A stretch of 64,000 nt of DNA from Holophagales bacterium. Its GTDB lineage: Bacteria; Acidobacteriota; Thermoanaerobaculia; UBA5066. Within the stretch, counting starts at the first letter, position 1. The number at the start of each line of letters is the position of its first letter. Below, in pieces: positions 7,621 through 16,975 of the stretch. Where the stretch lies: the NCBI GenBank assembly GCA_016716705.1, contig JADJVF010000013.1, positions 62,001 to 126,000 of the forward strand. Reading direction: 5' to 3'. The position numbers were made by a program, and so were the translations under genes. The notes under the pieces were generated by a model. That model had not been told where the DNA came from, did no database searches, and worked only from the letters and a program-made list of their open reading frames with translations.

Positions 7621-9840
7621 TTGGCCAACGAGCTCTTCCTCGGCCGTTCCGTCACGAAGGCGCCGGCGCCGCTCGCGCTCGACCCCGACGACCTGATGAC
7701 GCACGGGCTGATCGTCGGGATGACCGGGAGCGGCAAGACCGCGCTGGGAATCCTCCTGATCGAGGAGCTGCTCAAGCAGGGGATTCCCGTCCTGGCGATC
7801 GACCCGAAAGGGGACATCGGGAACCTCGCGCTCGCCTTCCCGCGGCTCGCCCCCGAAGAGTTCGCGCCGTGGGTCCCCGCCGGAGGAGAGGCGACGCCCG
7901 AGGGCGAGGCGAAGAAGTGGACCGAGGGTCTCGCGAGCTGGGGGATCACGGCGGCCGACGTCGCCTCCTATGCCGCCTCGCGTGAAGTGACGATCTTCAC
8001 CCCCGGCTCCAGGAGCGGCGTCCAGGTCGACCTGCTCGGCGCGCTCGCCCCGCCGCCCGACGGCGCGGAGAGCGAGGAGGGGCGCGACCTGATGACCGCC
8101 TTCCTCGGTGGCCTCCTCGGCCTTCTGGGGCGCGACGCCGACCCGGTCTCCTCGCGCGAGTTCATCCTCCTCGCGCGCTGCGTCGAGGAGATCTGGGCGA
8201 AAGGGGAGACCGCGACGCTCGAGTCGCTCGTCGGAGCGGCGGCCCAGCCGCCGTTCGGGGCGATCGGCGCGCTGCCGCTCGAGACGTTCTTCCCGAAGAA
8301 GGAGCGCGACGGCCTCGTCCTCGGGCTCAACAGCCTCCTCGCCTCGCCGGCGACGTCCGCTTTCCGCGGCGGCGTCCCGCTCGACATCGACGCCCTCCTC
8401 GGCGGGGGCCCGGGGCCGGCGAAGCTCTCCATCTTCTCGATCGCGCACCTCTCCGACCCCGAGCGGCTCTTCGTCGTCGCCACGCTCCTCTCGCGCGTCC
8501 GCTCCTGGCTCCGCTCGCAGCCCGGCTCCACGTCTCTGCGCGCGCTCATCTACATCGACGAGATCTTCGGCTTCTTCCCGCCGTCGGGCGAGCCGCCGAC
8601 GAAGAAGCCGCTCCTCTCGCTCCTCAAGCAGGCCCGCGCGTTCGGCGTCGGCACCGTCCTCGCCACGCAGAACCCGGTCGACCTCGACTACAAGGGGCTC
8701 TCGAACTGCGGCTGCTGGTGGGTCGGGACGCTCCAGACCGAGCGCGACCGCCGCCGCCTCGCCGACGGCCTCACCGACGCGGCCGGGCTGACCGACGTCG
8801 ACGCCCTCCTGAACCAGACGAAGAAGAGGACCTTCCTCCTCCACGACGTCCACCGGAAGGGACCGGAGATCTTCGAGACCCGCTGGGCGATGAGCTACCT
8901 GCGCGGCCCGATGACGCGCGACGAGCTGACGAAGCTGAAGAAGGCGGCGCCGGCGGCGCCCGCCTCCTCGAGTGCTGCAGCCGTCGCGGGATCGGTCGCC
9001 GCGACGGCGGTCGCCGCCGCCGCGCCCGCACCGCCGAAGCCCGCCGCCCCCGCGGGCCCGCCCATGCTCCCGTCCGAGTGGCCCGCCCGCTGGCTCGACC
9101 GCCGCGGCGGCGATCGCGCGACACCCTACCTCTGGGTGAAGTCGGCGGTCCGCTACAAGAGCGGCAAGGGAACGTCGGACGAGATCACGACGACGAAGCT
9201 CTTCCCGCTCGACGCGGCGACGCCGCGCGAGGTCGTCCAGGGGGACGTCCTCGACCTCGAAGGGAAGGAACTCCTCGACGCCGCTCCCCGGACGCTCTCG
9301 TATTCCGACCTTCCCTCCTGGCTCGGGACCAAGGGCGTGAAGGAAGCCGAGAAGGCCGTGAAGGAGCGCCTCCCGGACCTCCTCGCCACGACCCTCCTCC
9401 GCGACCCGCTGTCGGGAATCCTCTCGAACCCGGACGAGGGCGAGGACGACTTCGCCGCGCGCGTGGGCGAGAAGGCGAAGCCGTCGGCCGCCCTCGTCGA
9501 GAAGATCGAGAAGAAGCGTCGCGACCTCGCCGCCGCCGAGCAGGCCGAGAAGGCCCGCTCGATGGAGACGATGGCCTCGATGGCCGGAGCGGCCTTCGAC
9601 GTCCTCGGCGGCCTCTTCGCCAAGAAGAAGTCCTTCAAGGTCGGAAAGGTCGGCGGGGTCCTCAGCAAGCGCCGCATGGAAGGCGCCGCCGAGACGAAGA
9701 TCGAGACCCTCAAGGCCGAGCTCGAGGAGCTGGAAGCCAAGGTCGCCGCCCCCGACCCCGCCCGCTTCGAGAAGGTCGAGGTCATCCCGACGAAGACCGG
9801 AGTCGACATCCTCGGCGTCGGAGTCGCCTGGGTGAGCTGA
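7621..9840 (+). CDS. HerA/DUF853-type P-loop ATPase
   Basis: A 739-residue ATPase of the HerA/FtsK-like DUF87/DUF853 group. Walker A is GMTGSGKT (33-40 from the chosen start), followed by the motif AIDPKGDIGN. Walker B is LIYIDEIFGFFP, and the sensor stretch LATQNPVDLDYKG follows. After about residue 440 there is an Ala/Pro-rich linker, then a DUF853-like C-terminal part with a Lys/Glu-rich coiled coil (ETKIETLKAELEELEAKV). Such proteins are hexameric DNA translocases or of unknown role. No NurA nuclease or defence partner is adjacent. I chose the TTG at 7621 because GGGAGG lies seven bases upstream; an in-frame ATG at 7564 is the alternative but sits only nine bases from the divergent start. 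Confidence 0.85.
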   Translation: MANELFLGRSVTKAPAPLALDPDDLMTHGLIVGMTGSGKTALGILLIEELLKQGIPVLAIDPKGDIGNLALAFPRLAPEEFAPWVPAGGEATPEGEAKKWTEGLASWGITAADVASYAASREVTIFTPGSRSGVQVDLLGALAPPPDGAESEEGRDLMTAFLGGLLGLLGRDADPVSSREFILLARCVEEIWAKGETATLESLVGAAAQPPFGAIGALPLETFFPKKERDGLVLGLNSLLASPATSAFRGGVPLDIDALLGGGPGPAKLSIFSIAHLSDPERLFVVATLLSRVRSWLRSQPGSTSLRALIYIDEIFGFFPPSGEPPTKKPLLSLLKQARAFGVGTVLATQNPVDLDYKGLSNCGCWWVGTLQTERDRRRLADGLTDAAGLTDVDALLNQTKKRTFLLHDVHRKGPEIFETRWAMSYLRGPMTRDELTKLKKAAPAAPASSSAAAVAGSVAATAVAAAAPAPPKPAAPAGPPMLPSEWPARWLDRRGGDRATPYLWVKSAVRYKSGKGTSDEITTTKLFPLDAATPREVVQGDVLDLEGKELLDAAPRTLSYSDLPSWLGTKGVKEAEKAVKERLPDLLATTLLRDPLSGILSNPDEGEDDFAARVGEKAKPSAALVEKIEKKRRDLAAAEQAEKARSMETMASMAGAAFDVLGGLFAKKKSFKVGKVGGVLSKRRMEGAAETKIETLKAELEELEAKVAAPDPARFEKVEVIPTKTGVDILGVGVAWVS

Positions 9841-10500
9841 CCGGGAGCTGGGAGACCGGGAATCGTCGGGTCACTTCATCGTGCCGCACGAGCCGCGGCC
9901 GGGAGGGACGTCCCACGGCGGCTCCTGCGCTCGCGCGACCCGCATCGACTCCGCTGCGCGGGCCGCCGGGGCGCGCGCGAACTCGCTTCGCTCAAACAGC
10001 GCACGCGCCTGATCCGGCGACCTGCTCGCGAAGTCGTGCGGGGCCCCGCGCGTGCTCGGACGCCGCTCGCGGGACGCCCCTCCCGTCCGCTCAGACCTGT
10101 CGATATTCGAGCGTTTCATTAGCTACCAGAAAGCTCAGACGGGGCCTGGTCTAAGCAGGGGTCCATCAGAAGGGGTCTGGTCTACGCTCTACACTCTGCG
10201 TGGCGCCTGCTTCTGCCGCAAGAATGGCCCGACGATAGCTGTCCCGCGTCTTTGCCCGGTTCCTGAGCCCCTCCTCCCCAGCCCGGAGAGAGATCTCTTG
10301 TCCGGGGTGGCATCGGCCCTTCCTGTCCCGGGCGGCCGAGCCACGGGGGTGGGTCTCGCGAGCCCCCCACCCGGCCGCAGTGAACTCGGAAGCGGGTCGG
10401 CTGCGCGCAGCAGGCGGCCGTGGGACCCACCCCGGGGCGAGGCTCCCCCTCCCCGGTGCTCCCGGCGGCCTCTCCCCGGTCGCTCTCTCGGGCCCTTCCC
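9841..10500. other. 660-base gene-poor stretch with short repeats and GC-rich hairpins
   Basis: I see no convincing gene here. Two near-identical 16-mers, ggggcctggtctaagc at 10141 and ggggtctggtctacgc at 10172, lie in the same direction. A minus-strand frame at 9871-10119 includes ALFERSEFARAP, a peptide I associate with translated intergenic repeats, not with a protein family. From about 10330 to 10450 the sequence is rich in inverted repeats around gggtggg and cccaccc. It may hold remnants of dispersed REP-like repeats. No transposase or tRNA is visible. Confidence 0.45.
10141..10187. repeat. Pair of 16-base direct repeats
   Basis: The units ggggcctggtctaagc and ggggtctggtctacgc differ at two positions and start 31 bases apart, separated by aggggtccatcagaa. 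They sit in the gene-poor stretch. The pattern recalls the degenerate ends of dispersed palindromic repeats, but only two copies are present and the origin is unknown. Confidence 0.4.
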
Positions 10501-10848
10501 CTATTCCTGCTTCTTCGTCCCCAGGATGACGAGGACGATCAGGAGGAGGAGGACGATCAGGCCGATGACGATGGTCGTCGTCTGGGAGGTGCCGGCGGGG
10601 ACTTCCGGGGCCGGGGCCGGGACGGCGGCGTGTCCGGGGGGGGCCTCAGGGGCGGCGGCCGGAGCGACCGTCTCGGTGGTGGCCGGGGCAGGGGCTTCGG
10701 TCGTCGCCGGGGCGGCCTCGGTGGCGGGAGCCGGGGCGGCGGCCGTCGTGGCCGGAGCCGAGGCGGTGGCGGGGGTCTGGGCGAGAGCGCACGGAGCCGC
10801 GAGGAGGACCAGAGCGGTCAGCATCGCGGCGAGGGGGCGGAGGGTCAT
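10501..10848 (-). CDS. Secreted Ala/Pro/Thr-rich protein with C-terminal membrane anchor
   Basis: A 115-residue protein with three parts. A signal peptide (MTLRPLAAMLTALVLLAAPCALA) is followed by about 65 residues of almost only Ala, Pro, Thr and Glu (repeats such as PATTEAPAPATTET), then a C-terminal helix (TTIVIGLIVLLLLIVLVILG) with the basic end TKKQE. GGAGA just upstream of the ATG supports the start. It would be a periplasmic low-complexity stalk tethered by its C-terminus. I do not recognise a family. It lies about 60 bases downstream of the four-helix-bundle gene on the same strand. Confidence 0.72.
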   Translation of the reverse strand: MTLRPLAAMLTALVLLAAPCALAQTPATASAPATTAAAPAPATEAAPATTEAPAPATTETVAPAAAPEAPPGHAAVPAPAPEVPAGTSQTTTIVIGLIVLLLLIVLVILGTKKQE

Positions 10849-10907
10849 CGGGTCTCCTTTCCTTCCAGCGGGTGAACGCTAGCAGGAGGCCGGGAAATCG
10901 GGAAGGG

Positions 10908-11270
10908 TCACGCCTCGGGGCACTTGCCGCAGAGCATCTGGATTTCCCCCGCCAGGGCCTCGGCTTCCGCGAGGAGCGCGTCGGCCTCGGAGCCGGGGAC
11001 GAACAGCCGGAGTTCGGGGGAGAGGAGGAGCTGCCGGAGCTCGGCGACGCGGGCGGCGGCGTCGGAGAGCCTCTGGCGGCAGTCACCGGCGCCTGTGTCG
11101 AGGAAGGCGTCGGCGACGAGCGAGGGAACGGCGAGGGCGGCGCGCCTGAGGCGCGGACCGGAATCGCCCGGAAGGTCGCCTGCCCCCTCGAGCGCGGCGC
11201 AGACCTCGTGGGCGAGGCCGAGGGCCTTCCGCCAGGCGGGGGTCTCGCGCACATCCATCGTCTGAAGCAT
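10908..11270 (-). CDS. Four-helix-bundle protein (S23/IVP-like)
   Basis: A 120-residue, mostly helical protein. The patterns WRKALGLAHEVCAAL, LRRAALAVPSLVADAF and LRQLLLSPELRLF resemble the four-helix-bundle family found in 23S rRNA intervening sequences and as stand-alone genes in Bacteroidota and Acidobacteriota. The function of the family is unknown. The match is distant: the usual arginine-alanine pair and proline are present, but the C-terminus (MLCGKCPEA) with two cysteines is unusual. An internal ATG (MDVRETP) four codons in is a second possible start. Confidence 0.6.
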   Translation of the reverse strand: MLQTMDVRETPAWRKALGLAHEVCAALEGAGDLPGDSGPRLRRAALAVPSLVADAFLDTGAGDCRQRLSDAAARVAELRQLLLSPELRLFVPGSEADALLAEAEALAGEIQMLCGKCPEA

Positions 11271-11402
11271 ATACGGACGAGGGGGGGCCGGCGTTCCGAC
11301 CGCTGGTTCCTCTTCTCGCTTCCCCGACCCCCTGCTACGCTTCCCGATCGGACCGGATCAGTCCCGGCGGGGGCCGGAATATTCGAGAGCAGGGGGAGAA
11401 AG

Positions 11403-12329
11403 ATGCGACGTAAGGTCACCGTCATCGGAGCAGGGAACGTCGGGGCGACCGCCGCCCAGAGAATCGTCGAGAAGGAGCTCGCGGACGTCGTCCTCGTCGA
11501 CGTGGTCGACGGCATTCCCCAGGGCAAGGGCCTCGACATGTACCAGTCGGGAGCCGTCGAAGGCTTCGACATGAAGATCGTCGGCTCCAGCGGTTTCGAG
11601 GAAACCGAGGGGTCCGACCTCTGCATCATGACGGCCGGCCTCGCCCGCAAGCCCGGCATGTCCCGCGACGACCTCCTGAAGAAGAACGAGGAGATCGTGG
11701 CCGACTGCATCGCCAAGGTGACGCGCTACTCGCGCGACCTGACGATCATCGTCGTCACGAACCCCCTCGACGCGATGTGCGAGGTTGCCCGCCGCGTCTC
11801 GAAGCTCCCGAAGCACAAGGTCGTCGGCATGGCCGGCATCCTCGACGCCTCCCGGATGCGCGCCTTCATCGCGATGGAGATGAACGTCTCGATGGCGAAC
11901 ATCCACGCGACGGTCCTCGGCGGACACGGGGATACGATGGTTCCGCTCCCGCGGTACTCCACGGTCGCCGGCGTCCCGATCACCGAGCTCCTCTCCCCCG
12001 AGAAGGTCGCGGCGATCGTGAAGCGGACGGCGGGCGGCGGCGCGGAGATCGTCAACTTCCTGAAGACCGGGTCGGCCTACTACGCCCCGTCGGCCGCGGC
12101 CGTCGAGATGGCCGACGCCATCTTCAACGACAAGAAGAAGATCCTCCCCTGCGCCGCCTACCTCGAGGGGGAGTACGGGATCAACGGCCTCTACGTCGGC
12201 GTCCCCGTCGTTCTCGGCAAGAACGGCATCGAGAAGATCATCGAGCTGAAACTGACGCCGGAAGAGCTCGCGGCCCTGAAGAAGTCGGCCGCCTCCGTCG
12301 CCGAGCTCTGCGGGCTGCTGACCTGCTGA
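11403..12329 (+). CDS. mdh: Malate dehydrogenase
   Basis: A 308-residue NAD-dependent malate dehydrogenase of the LDH-like type that interconverts malate and oxaloacetate in the TCA cycle. The NAD-binding loop is VIGAGNVGAT (7-16). Substrate-binding arginines lie in ARKPGMSRDD (R82, R88; arginine at the first position marks malate over lactate), and R151. The catalytic His is H175 in GGHGDTMV. The ATG is preceded by GGGGGAG. The sdhC gene begins seven bases after its stop, so mdh-sdhCAB is probably one operon for the malate-succinate arm of the cycle. Confidence 0.96.
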   Translation: MRRKVTVIGAGNVGATAAQRIVEKELADVVLVDVVDGIPQGKGLDMYQSGAVEGFDMKIVGSSGFEETEGSDLCIMTAGLARKPGMSRDDLLKKNEEIVADCIAKVTRYSRDLTIIVVTNPLDAMCEVARRVSKLPKHKVVGMAGILDASRMRAFIAMEMNVSMANIHATVLGGHGDTMVPLPRYSTVAGVPITELLSPEKVAAIVKRTAGGGAEIVNFLKTGSAYYAPSAAAVEMADAIFNDKKKILPCAAYLEGEYGINGLYVGVPVVLGKNGIEKIIELKLTPEELAALKKSAASVAELCGLLTC

Positions 12330-12336
12330 ACGAGAG

Positions 12337-13017
12337 ATGAGCGCGATTCCTGCAACCGCGGAAAGACCGGCGTTCGGCTCCATCGCCCTCAAGGCGCTGA
12401 TGGCCCTGACCGGTCTCGTCCTCTTCGGCTTCGTCTTCATCCACATGGTCGGGAACCTCCAGCTCTACTCGGGACCGGAGAAGATCAACAAGTACGCGGC
12501 ATTCCTCAAGGGGACGCCGGCGGTCCTCTGGGGGTTCCGGTGCACGCTGCTCGCGGCGGTCGGCCTCCACGCCGTCGCCGCCTTCACGCTCTGGAGGCGG
12601 AACCTCGCCGCACGGCCGGTCGGCTACGCCAGCCAGGACTTCCAGGCCGCCTCGATCACCTCGCGGACGATGTACTGGACCGGTCCGATCCTCGGCCTCT
12701 TCATCGTCTACCACCTCCTGCACCTCACGGTGGGCTCGGTCCACCCGAGCTTCAGCCACACCGACGTCTACTCGAACGTCGTCACGGCCTTCTCGAACCC
12801 GGCCGTCTCGATCTTCTACATCCTCGCCATGGTCGCCCTCGGCTTCCACCTCTTCCACGGGGCCGTCAGCCTCTTCCAGACCCTGGGGCTGCGAACGCCG
12901 AAGTACGAGAAGCCGCTGAAGGCGGTCCTGATGGTCGTCTCCACCGTGATCGTCGTCGTGAACATCTCCTTCCCGATCGCGGTCCTGGCCGGGCTCGTCC
13001 GCCCGGTGGCGAGCTAG
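12337..13017 (+). CDS. sdhC: Succinate dehydrogenase cytochrome b subunit (B-type)
   Basis: A 226-residue membrane anchor of succinate dehydrogenase. Five hydrophobic helices and several conserved histidines are visible (FVFIHMVGNL, VGLHAVAAF, IVYHLLHLTVG, GFHLFHGAVSLF). This fits the single-polypeptide, five-helix, di-haem B-type anchor that reacts with menaquinone, as in Bacteroidota and Bacillus. No separate sdhD is present, as expected. It is followed by sdhA after 11 bases. GAGAG lies just before the ATG. Confidence 0.93.
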   Translation: MSAIPATAERPAFGSIALKALMALTGLVLFGFVFIHMVGNLQLYSGPEKINKYAAFLKGTPAVLWGFRCTLLAAVGLHAVAAFTLWRRNLAARPVGYASQDFQAASITSRTMYWTGPILGLFIVYHLLHLTVGSVHPSFSHTDVYSNVVTAFSNPAVSIFYILAMVALGFHLFHGAVSLFQTLGLRTPKYEKPLKAVLMVVSTVIVVVNISFPIAVLAGLVRPVAS

Positions 13018-13028
13018 GAGGTCGCGAA

Positions 13029-14944
13029 ATGGAACTCGACGGCAAGTGCCCCACCGGCCCCATGGAGTCGCGCTGGACGCGTCACAAGGCCGCCATCAAG
13101 CTCATCAACCCGGCGAACAAGCGGAAGTACAAGCTCATCATGGTCGGCTCCGGCCTCGCGGGCGCCTCGGGCGCGGCGAGCCTCGCCGAGCTCGGCTACG
13201 AGGTCTCCTGCTTCTGCTACCAGGACAGCCCCCGCCGCGCGCACTCCATCGCCGCGCAGGGCGGCATCAACGCGGCGAAGAACTACCAGAACGACGGCGA
13301 CAGCGTCTACCGCCTCTTCTACGACACGGTGAAGGGGGGCGACTTCCGCGCCCGCGAGTCGAACGTCCACCGCCTCGCCGAGGTGAGCAACGACATCATC
13401 AACCAGTGCGTCGCGCAGGGCGTCCCGTTCGGGCGCGAGTACGGCGGGACGCTCGGGAACCGCTCCTTCGGAGGCGCGCAGGTCTCGCGGACGTTCTACG
13501 CGCGGGGCCAGACGGGGCAGCAGCTCCTCATCGGCGCCTACCAGGCGCTCGAGAGGCAGATCGGCCTCGGCAAGGTGAAGATGTACCCGCGCACCGAGAT
13601 GCTCGACCTCATCGTGGTCGACGGCGTCGCGCGCGGCATCGTCGTCCGCGACATGGTCACCGGCAAGGTCTCGAGCCACCTCGCCGACGCGGTCATGCTC
13701 GCCACGGGCGGCTACGGGAACGGCTACTTCCTCTCGACGAACGCGAAGGGCTGCAACGCCACCGCCATCTGGCGCGCGCACCGGCGCGGCGCCTACTTCG
13801 CGAACCCCTGCTACACGCAGATCCACCCCACCTGCATCCCGGTCCACGGCGAGAACCAGAGCAAGCTGACGCTCATGTCCGAGTCGCTCCGCAACGACGG
13901 CCGGATCTGGGTGCCGCTGAAGAAGGGGGAGACCCGGAAGGCCGCCGACATCCCCGAGGCCGAGCGCGACTACTACCTCGAGCGCAAGTACCCCAGCTTC
14001 GGCAACCTCGCCCCCCGCGACATCTCCTCCCGCGCGGCCAAGCAGGTCTGCGACGAGGGGCGCGGCGTCGGGCCCGGGCGGCCAGGGCGTCTACCTCGAC
14101 TTCGCCGAGTCGATCGGACGGCTCGGAGAGGGCGTCATCCGCGAGCGGTACGGGAACCTCTTCGAGATGTACGAGAGGATCACCGACGAGAACCCGTACA
14201 AGGTCCCGATGCGGATCTACCCGGCCGTCCACTACACGATGGGCGGCCTCTGGGTCGACTACAACCTCATGTCGAACGTCCCGGGGCTCTTCGTCCTCGG
14301 CGAGGCGAACTTCTCCGACCACGGCGCGAACCGGCTCGGCGCCTCGGCCCTCATGCAGGGGCTCGCCGACGGCTACTTCGTCATCCCCTACACCATCGGC
14401 AACTACCTCGCGCAGGGAAAGCCCGCGAAGGTCGACGCCTCCCACCCGGCGGTGAAGGCGGCCGAGGCCGACGTCAACGAACGGACGAAGAAGCTCCTCT
14501 CCATCAAGGGGAAGCGGACCGTCGACTCGCTCCACAAGCAGCTCGGACTCCTCATGTGGGAGAACTGCGGCATGGGCCGGACCCGGGCGCGCCTCGAGCT
14601 GGGGATCGCGAAGATCCCGGAGGTTCGCGAGGAGTTCTGGAAGAACGTCTTCGTCCCCGGGAGCGGCGACGACCTGAACGTCGCGCTCGAGAAGGCGGGG
14701 CGGCTCGCCGACTTCTTCGAGCTCGACGAGCTGATCTGCCGCGACGCCCTCGCCCGCGAGGAGTCGTGCGGCGGCCACTTCCGCGAGGAGTACCAGACGC
14801 CGGACGGCGAGGCGCTGCGCAACGACGAGAAGTTCTGCCCACGTCGCGGCCTGGGAGTGGAAGGGGGAGGGGGCGACGCCCGAGCGCCACACGGAGGCGC
14901 TCACGTTCGAGTCCGTCCACCTCGCCACGAGGAGCTACAAGTAA
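13029..14944 (+). CDS. sdhA: Succinate dehydrogenase flavoprotein subunit (two frameshifts)
   Basis: SdhA oxidises succinate at a covalently bound FAD. The FAD-binding start (IMVGSGLAGASGA), the flavinylation motif RRAHSIAAQGGINAAK and the active-site HPTCIP region are present. The protein breaks twice. Near 14071 one extra C in gggcccggg shifts the frame after CDEGRGVG; the continuation GVYLDFAESIGRLGEG follows in the next frame. Near 14839 one extra C in tgcccac shifts it again; the restored end reads HVAAWEWKGEGATPERHTEA to LATRSYK. Corrected, it is about 638 residues, the normal size of the B-type enzyme. The stop overlaps the sdhB ATG. Both events are C-run insertions in an essential gene, so sequencing error is likelier than a pseudogene. 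Confidence 0.92.
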
Positions 14945-15738
14945 TGAGCGGCGACAAGGACATCAACATCAAGGTCCGCATCTGGCGGCAGAAGGGGCCT
15001 TCCGACAAGGGCGGCCTCGTCACCTACGACGTCCCGGGCGTCAGCACCGGCTCCTCCTTCCTCGAGATGCTCGACCTCGTCAGCGAGCGCCTCATGGAGA
15101 AGGGCGAGGAGCCGGTCGCCCTCGACCACGACTGCCGCGAGGGGATCTGCGGCGCCTGCTCGCTCGTCATCAACGGCGTCCCGCACGGGCCGCGCTCGGC
15201 GACGACGACCTGCCAGCTCCACATGAGGAGCTTTGCGGACGGCCAGACGATCACCGTCGAGCCGTTCCGGGCGAAGGCGTTCCCCGTCATCAAGGACCTC
15301 ATCGTCGACCGGTCGGCCTACGACCGGATCATCGCCGCGGGCGGCTTCGTCTCGGTGAACACCGGCGTCGGGGTCGACGCGAACGCGATCCCGGTCCGGA
15401 AGGAAGACGCCGAGCTCGCGATGGACGCGGCGGCGTGCATCGGCTGCGGCGCCTGCGCCGCGGCCTGCCCGAACGCCTCGGCCATGCTCTTCGTCGGGGC
15501 GAAGGTCTCGCACCTCGGCCTCCTGCCGCAGGGGCAGCCCGAGAGGCAGGACCGCGTCCTGAAGATGGTCGCGCAGATGGACGCCGAGGGCTTCGGCGCC
15601 TGCACGAACATGGGCGAGTGCGAGGCTGCCTGTCCCAAGGAGATCAAGCTCGAGGTCATCGCGAGGATGAACCGCGACTACCTCGGGGCCACGCTCACGA
15701 AGCGGCCCAAGGGGGCCGAGAAGGGCGGAGGGGCCTGA
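14944..15738 (+). CDS. sdhB: Succinate dehydrogenase iron-sulfur subunit
   Basis: A 264-residue intact SdhB that carries electrons from FAD to quinone. The 2Fe-2S site is CREGICGACS with a later Cys in TTTCQLHM. The 4Fe-4S and 3Fe-4S sites are CIGCGACAAACP and CTNMGECEAACP. The ATG overlaps the sdhA TAA by one base (TAATG), so translation is coupled. It is the last gene of the mdh-sdhCAB group; a strong terminator follows 27 bases later. Confidence 0.96.
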   Translation: MSGDKDINIKVRIWRQKGPSDKGGLVTYDVPGVSTGSSFLEMLDLVSERLMEKGEEPVALDHDCREGICGACSLVINGVPHGPRSATTTCQLHMRSFADGQTITVEPFRAKAFPVIKDLIVDRSAYDRIIAAGGFVSVNTGVGVDANAIPVRKEDAELAMDAAACIGCGACAAACPNASAMLFVGAKVSHLGLLPQGQPERQDRVLKMVAQMDAEGFGACTNMGECEAACPKEIKLEVIARMNRDYLGATLTKRPKGAEKGGGA

Positions 15739-15764
15739 GGCGCACGATCCAGACGAGAAAGACG

Positions 15765-15800
15765 GACGCGGCCGGGGGTGACCCCGGCCGCGTCTGTTTC
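15765..15800 (+). terminator. Rho-independent terminator after sdhB
   Basis: A perfect 13-base stem, gacgcggccgggg with ccccggccgcgtc, closes a four-base loop and is followed by tgtttc. It stands 27 bases after the sdhB stop and before aroF, closing the mdh-sdhCAB operon. Confidence 0.85.
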
Positions 15801-15868
15801 CGAGGCGGCTCCGGGTCCCGCCGGAGATTCGGATTGACCTCGCGAGGGGTGCGCCCTAGGCTCCGGAT

Positions 15869-16975
15869 TTGAGCTTGAGCGAAGACCGCAAGACCAAGTC
15901 CCCACCGGTTCCGGGAGTCGTCGTCGTCGGGGTCTGGCCGGAGACGACCGGCGAGCAGCTGGAGCACCTCCGGGCGGCCCTCGTCCTCGAGGGGTTCTCG
16001 GCCCACATCTCCCGGGGAGAGACCCGGACGATCCTCGTCTGCGTCGGCGACGCCTCGCCGATGAACATGGCCGCCCTGATGGTCCTTCCCGGGGTCGAGT
16101 CGGTGACGCCGGTGAGGAAGCCCTACAAGCTCGCCGCCCGGGAATCCTCGGTGGACCCCACGGTCGTGAGGGTCCCGTCGGCACGGGGCCCGGTCGACGT
16201 CGGAGGGAAGGAGCTCGTCGTCATCGCGGGCCCCTGCTCCGTCGAGGCGGAGCCGATGCTCCTCGAGACGGCGCACGCCGTTCGCTCGGCCGGGGCCAGG
16301 ATGCTCCGCGGCGGCGCGTTCAAGCCCCGCACCTCTCCCTACTCCTTCCAGGGGCTCGGTGGGGAGGCGCTCGAGATGCTGGCCCGCGTCCGGGAGGAAA
16401 CGGGCCTGCCCATCGTTTCCGAGGTGATGGACACGCGCGAGGTCGAGCGGATGGCCGAGATGGTCGACGTCCTGCAGGTCGGCGCGCGCAACATGCAGAA
16501 CTTCCCCCTCCTCACGGAGGTCGGGCGGACGCGGCGGCCGGTCCTCCTGAAGCGGGGGCTCTCGGCGCGCATCGAGGAGCTCCTGATGGCGGCGGAATAC
16601 GTGATGGCCCAGGGGAATCGAAACGTCATCCTCTGCGAACGCGGCATCCGGACCTTCGAGCCGGCGACGCGGAACACGCTCGACATCGCGGCGATCCCGG
16701 TCCTGAAGGCGGAGACGCACCTCCCGGTGATCGTCGACCCGAGCCACGCCGGGGGCCGTCCCGACCTGGTGGGCCCCCTTTCCTACGCCGCCGTCGCGGC
16801 CGGCGCGGACGGGCTGATCATCGAGGTCCACCCCTGCCCCGAGCAGGCGCTTTCCGACGGCGACCAGGCGCTCGAGCCGGTACAGTTCGCCGACCTGATG
16901 CAGCACCTCGGCGTCTTCGCGGTCGCCGCGGGACGAACCCTGGCGACGGCCGATCCGGCCCGGAGGGAGCCATGA
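15869..16975 (+). CDS. aroF: 3-deoxy-7-phosphoheptulonate (DAHP) synthase
   Basis: This 368-residue enzyme joins phosphoenolpyruvate and erythrose 4-phosphate in the first step of the shikimate pathway. It is the type I-beta form: an N-terminal ferredoxin-like regulatory domain (about 17-85) precedes the barrel. The barrel holds AGPCSVEAEPMLL, RGGAFKPRTSPYSFQGLG, VGARNMQNFPLL and IVDPSHAGGR. The start is TTG; no in-frame ATG lies before the regulatory domain. The stop overlaps the next ATG by four bases (ATGA). The neighbour encodes chorismate mutase, which often regulates this enzyme allosterically. Confidence 0.95.
   Translation: MSLSEDRKTKSPPVPGVVVVGVWPETTGEQLEHLRAALVLEGFSAHISRGETRTILVCVGDASPMNMAALMVLPGVESVTPVRKPYKLAARESSVDPTVVRVPSARGPVDVGGKELVVIAGPCSVEAEPMLLETAHAVRSAGARMLRGGAFKPRTSPYSFQGLGGEALEMLARVREETGLPIVSEVMDTREVERMAEMVDVLQVGARNMQNFPLLTEVGRTRRPVLLKRGLSARIEELLMAAEYVMAQGNRNVILCERGIRTFEPATRNTLDIAAIPVLKAETHLPVIVDPSHAGGRPDLVGPLSYAAVAAGADGLIIEVHPCPEQALSDGDQALEPVQFADLMQHLGVFAVAAGRTLATADPARREP

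Noticed and set aside
9871..10119. An 82-codon gene on the minus strand
   Set aside because: No ribosome-binding site or domain; the peptide resembles translated repeat sequence and not a protein family.
13029..14944. sdhA as a genuine pseudogene
   Set aside because: Both breaks are extra C bases in C runs, all functional residues remain, and sdhC and sdhB are intact in the same operon.
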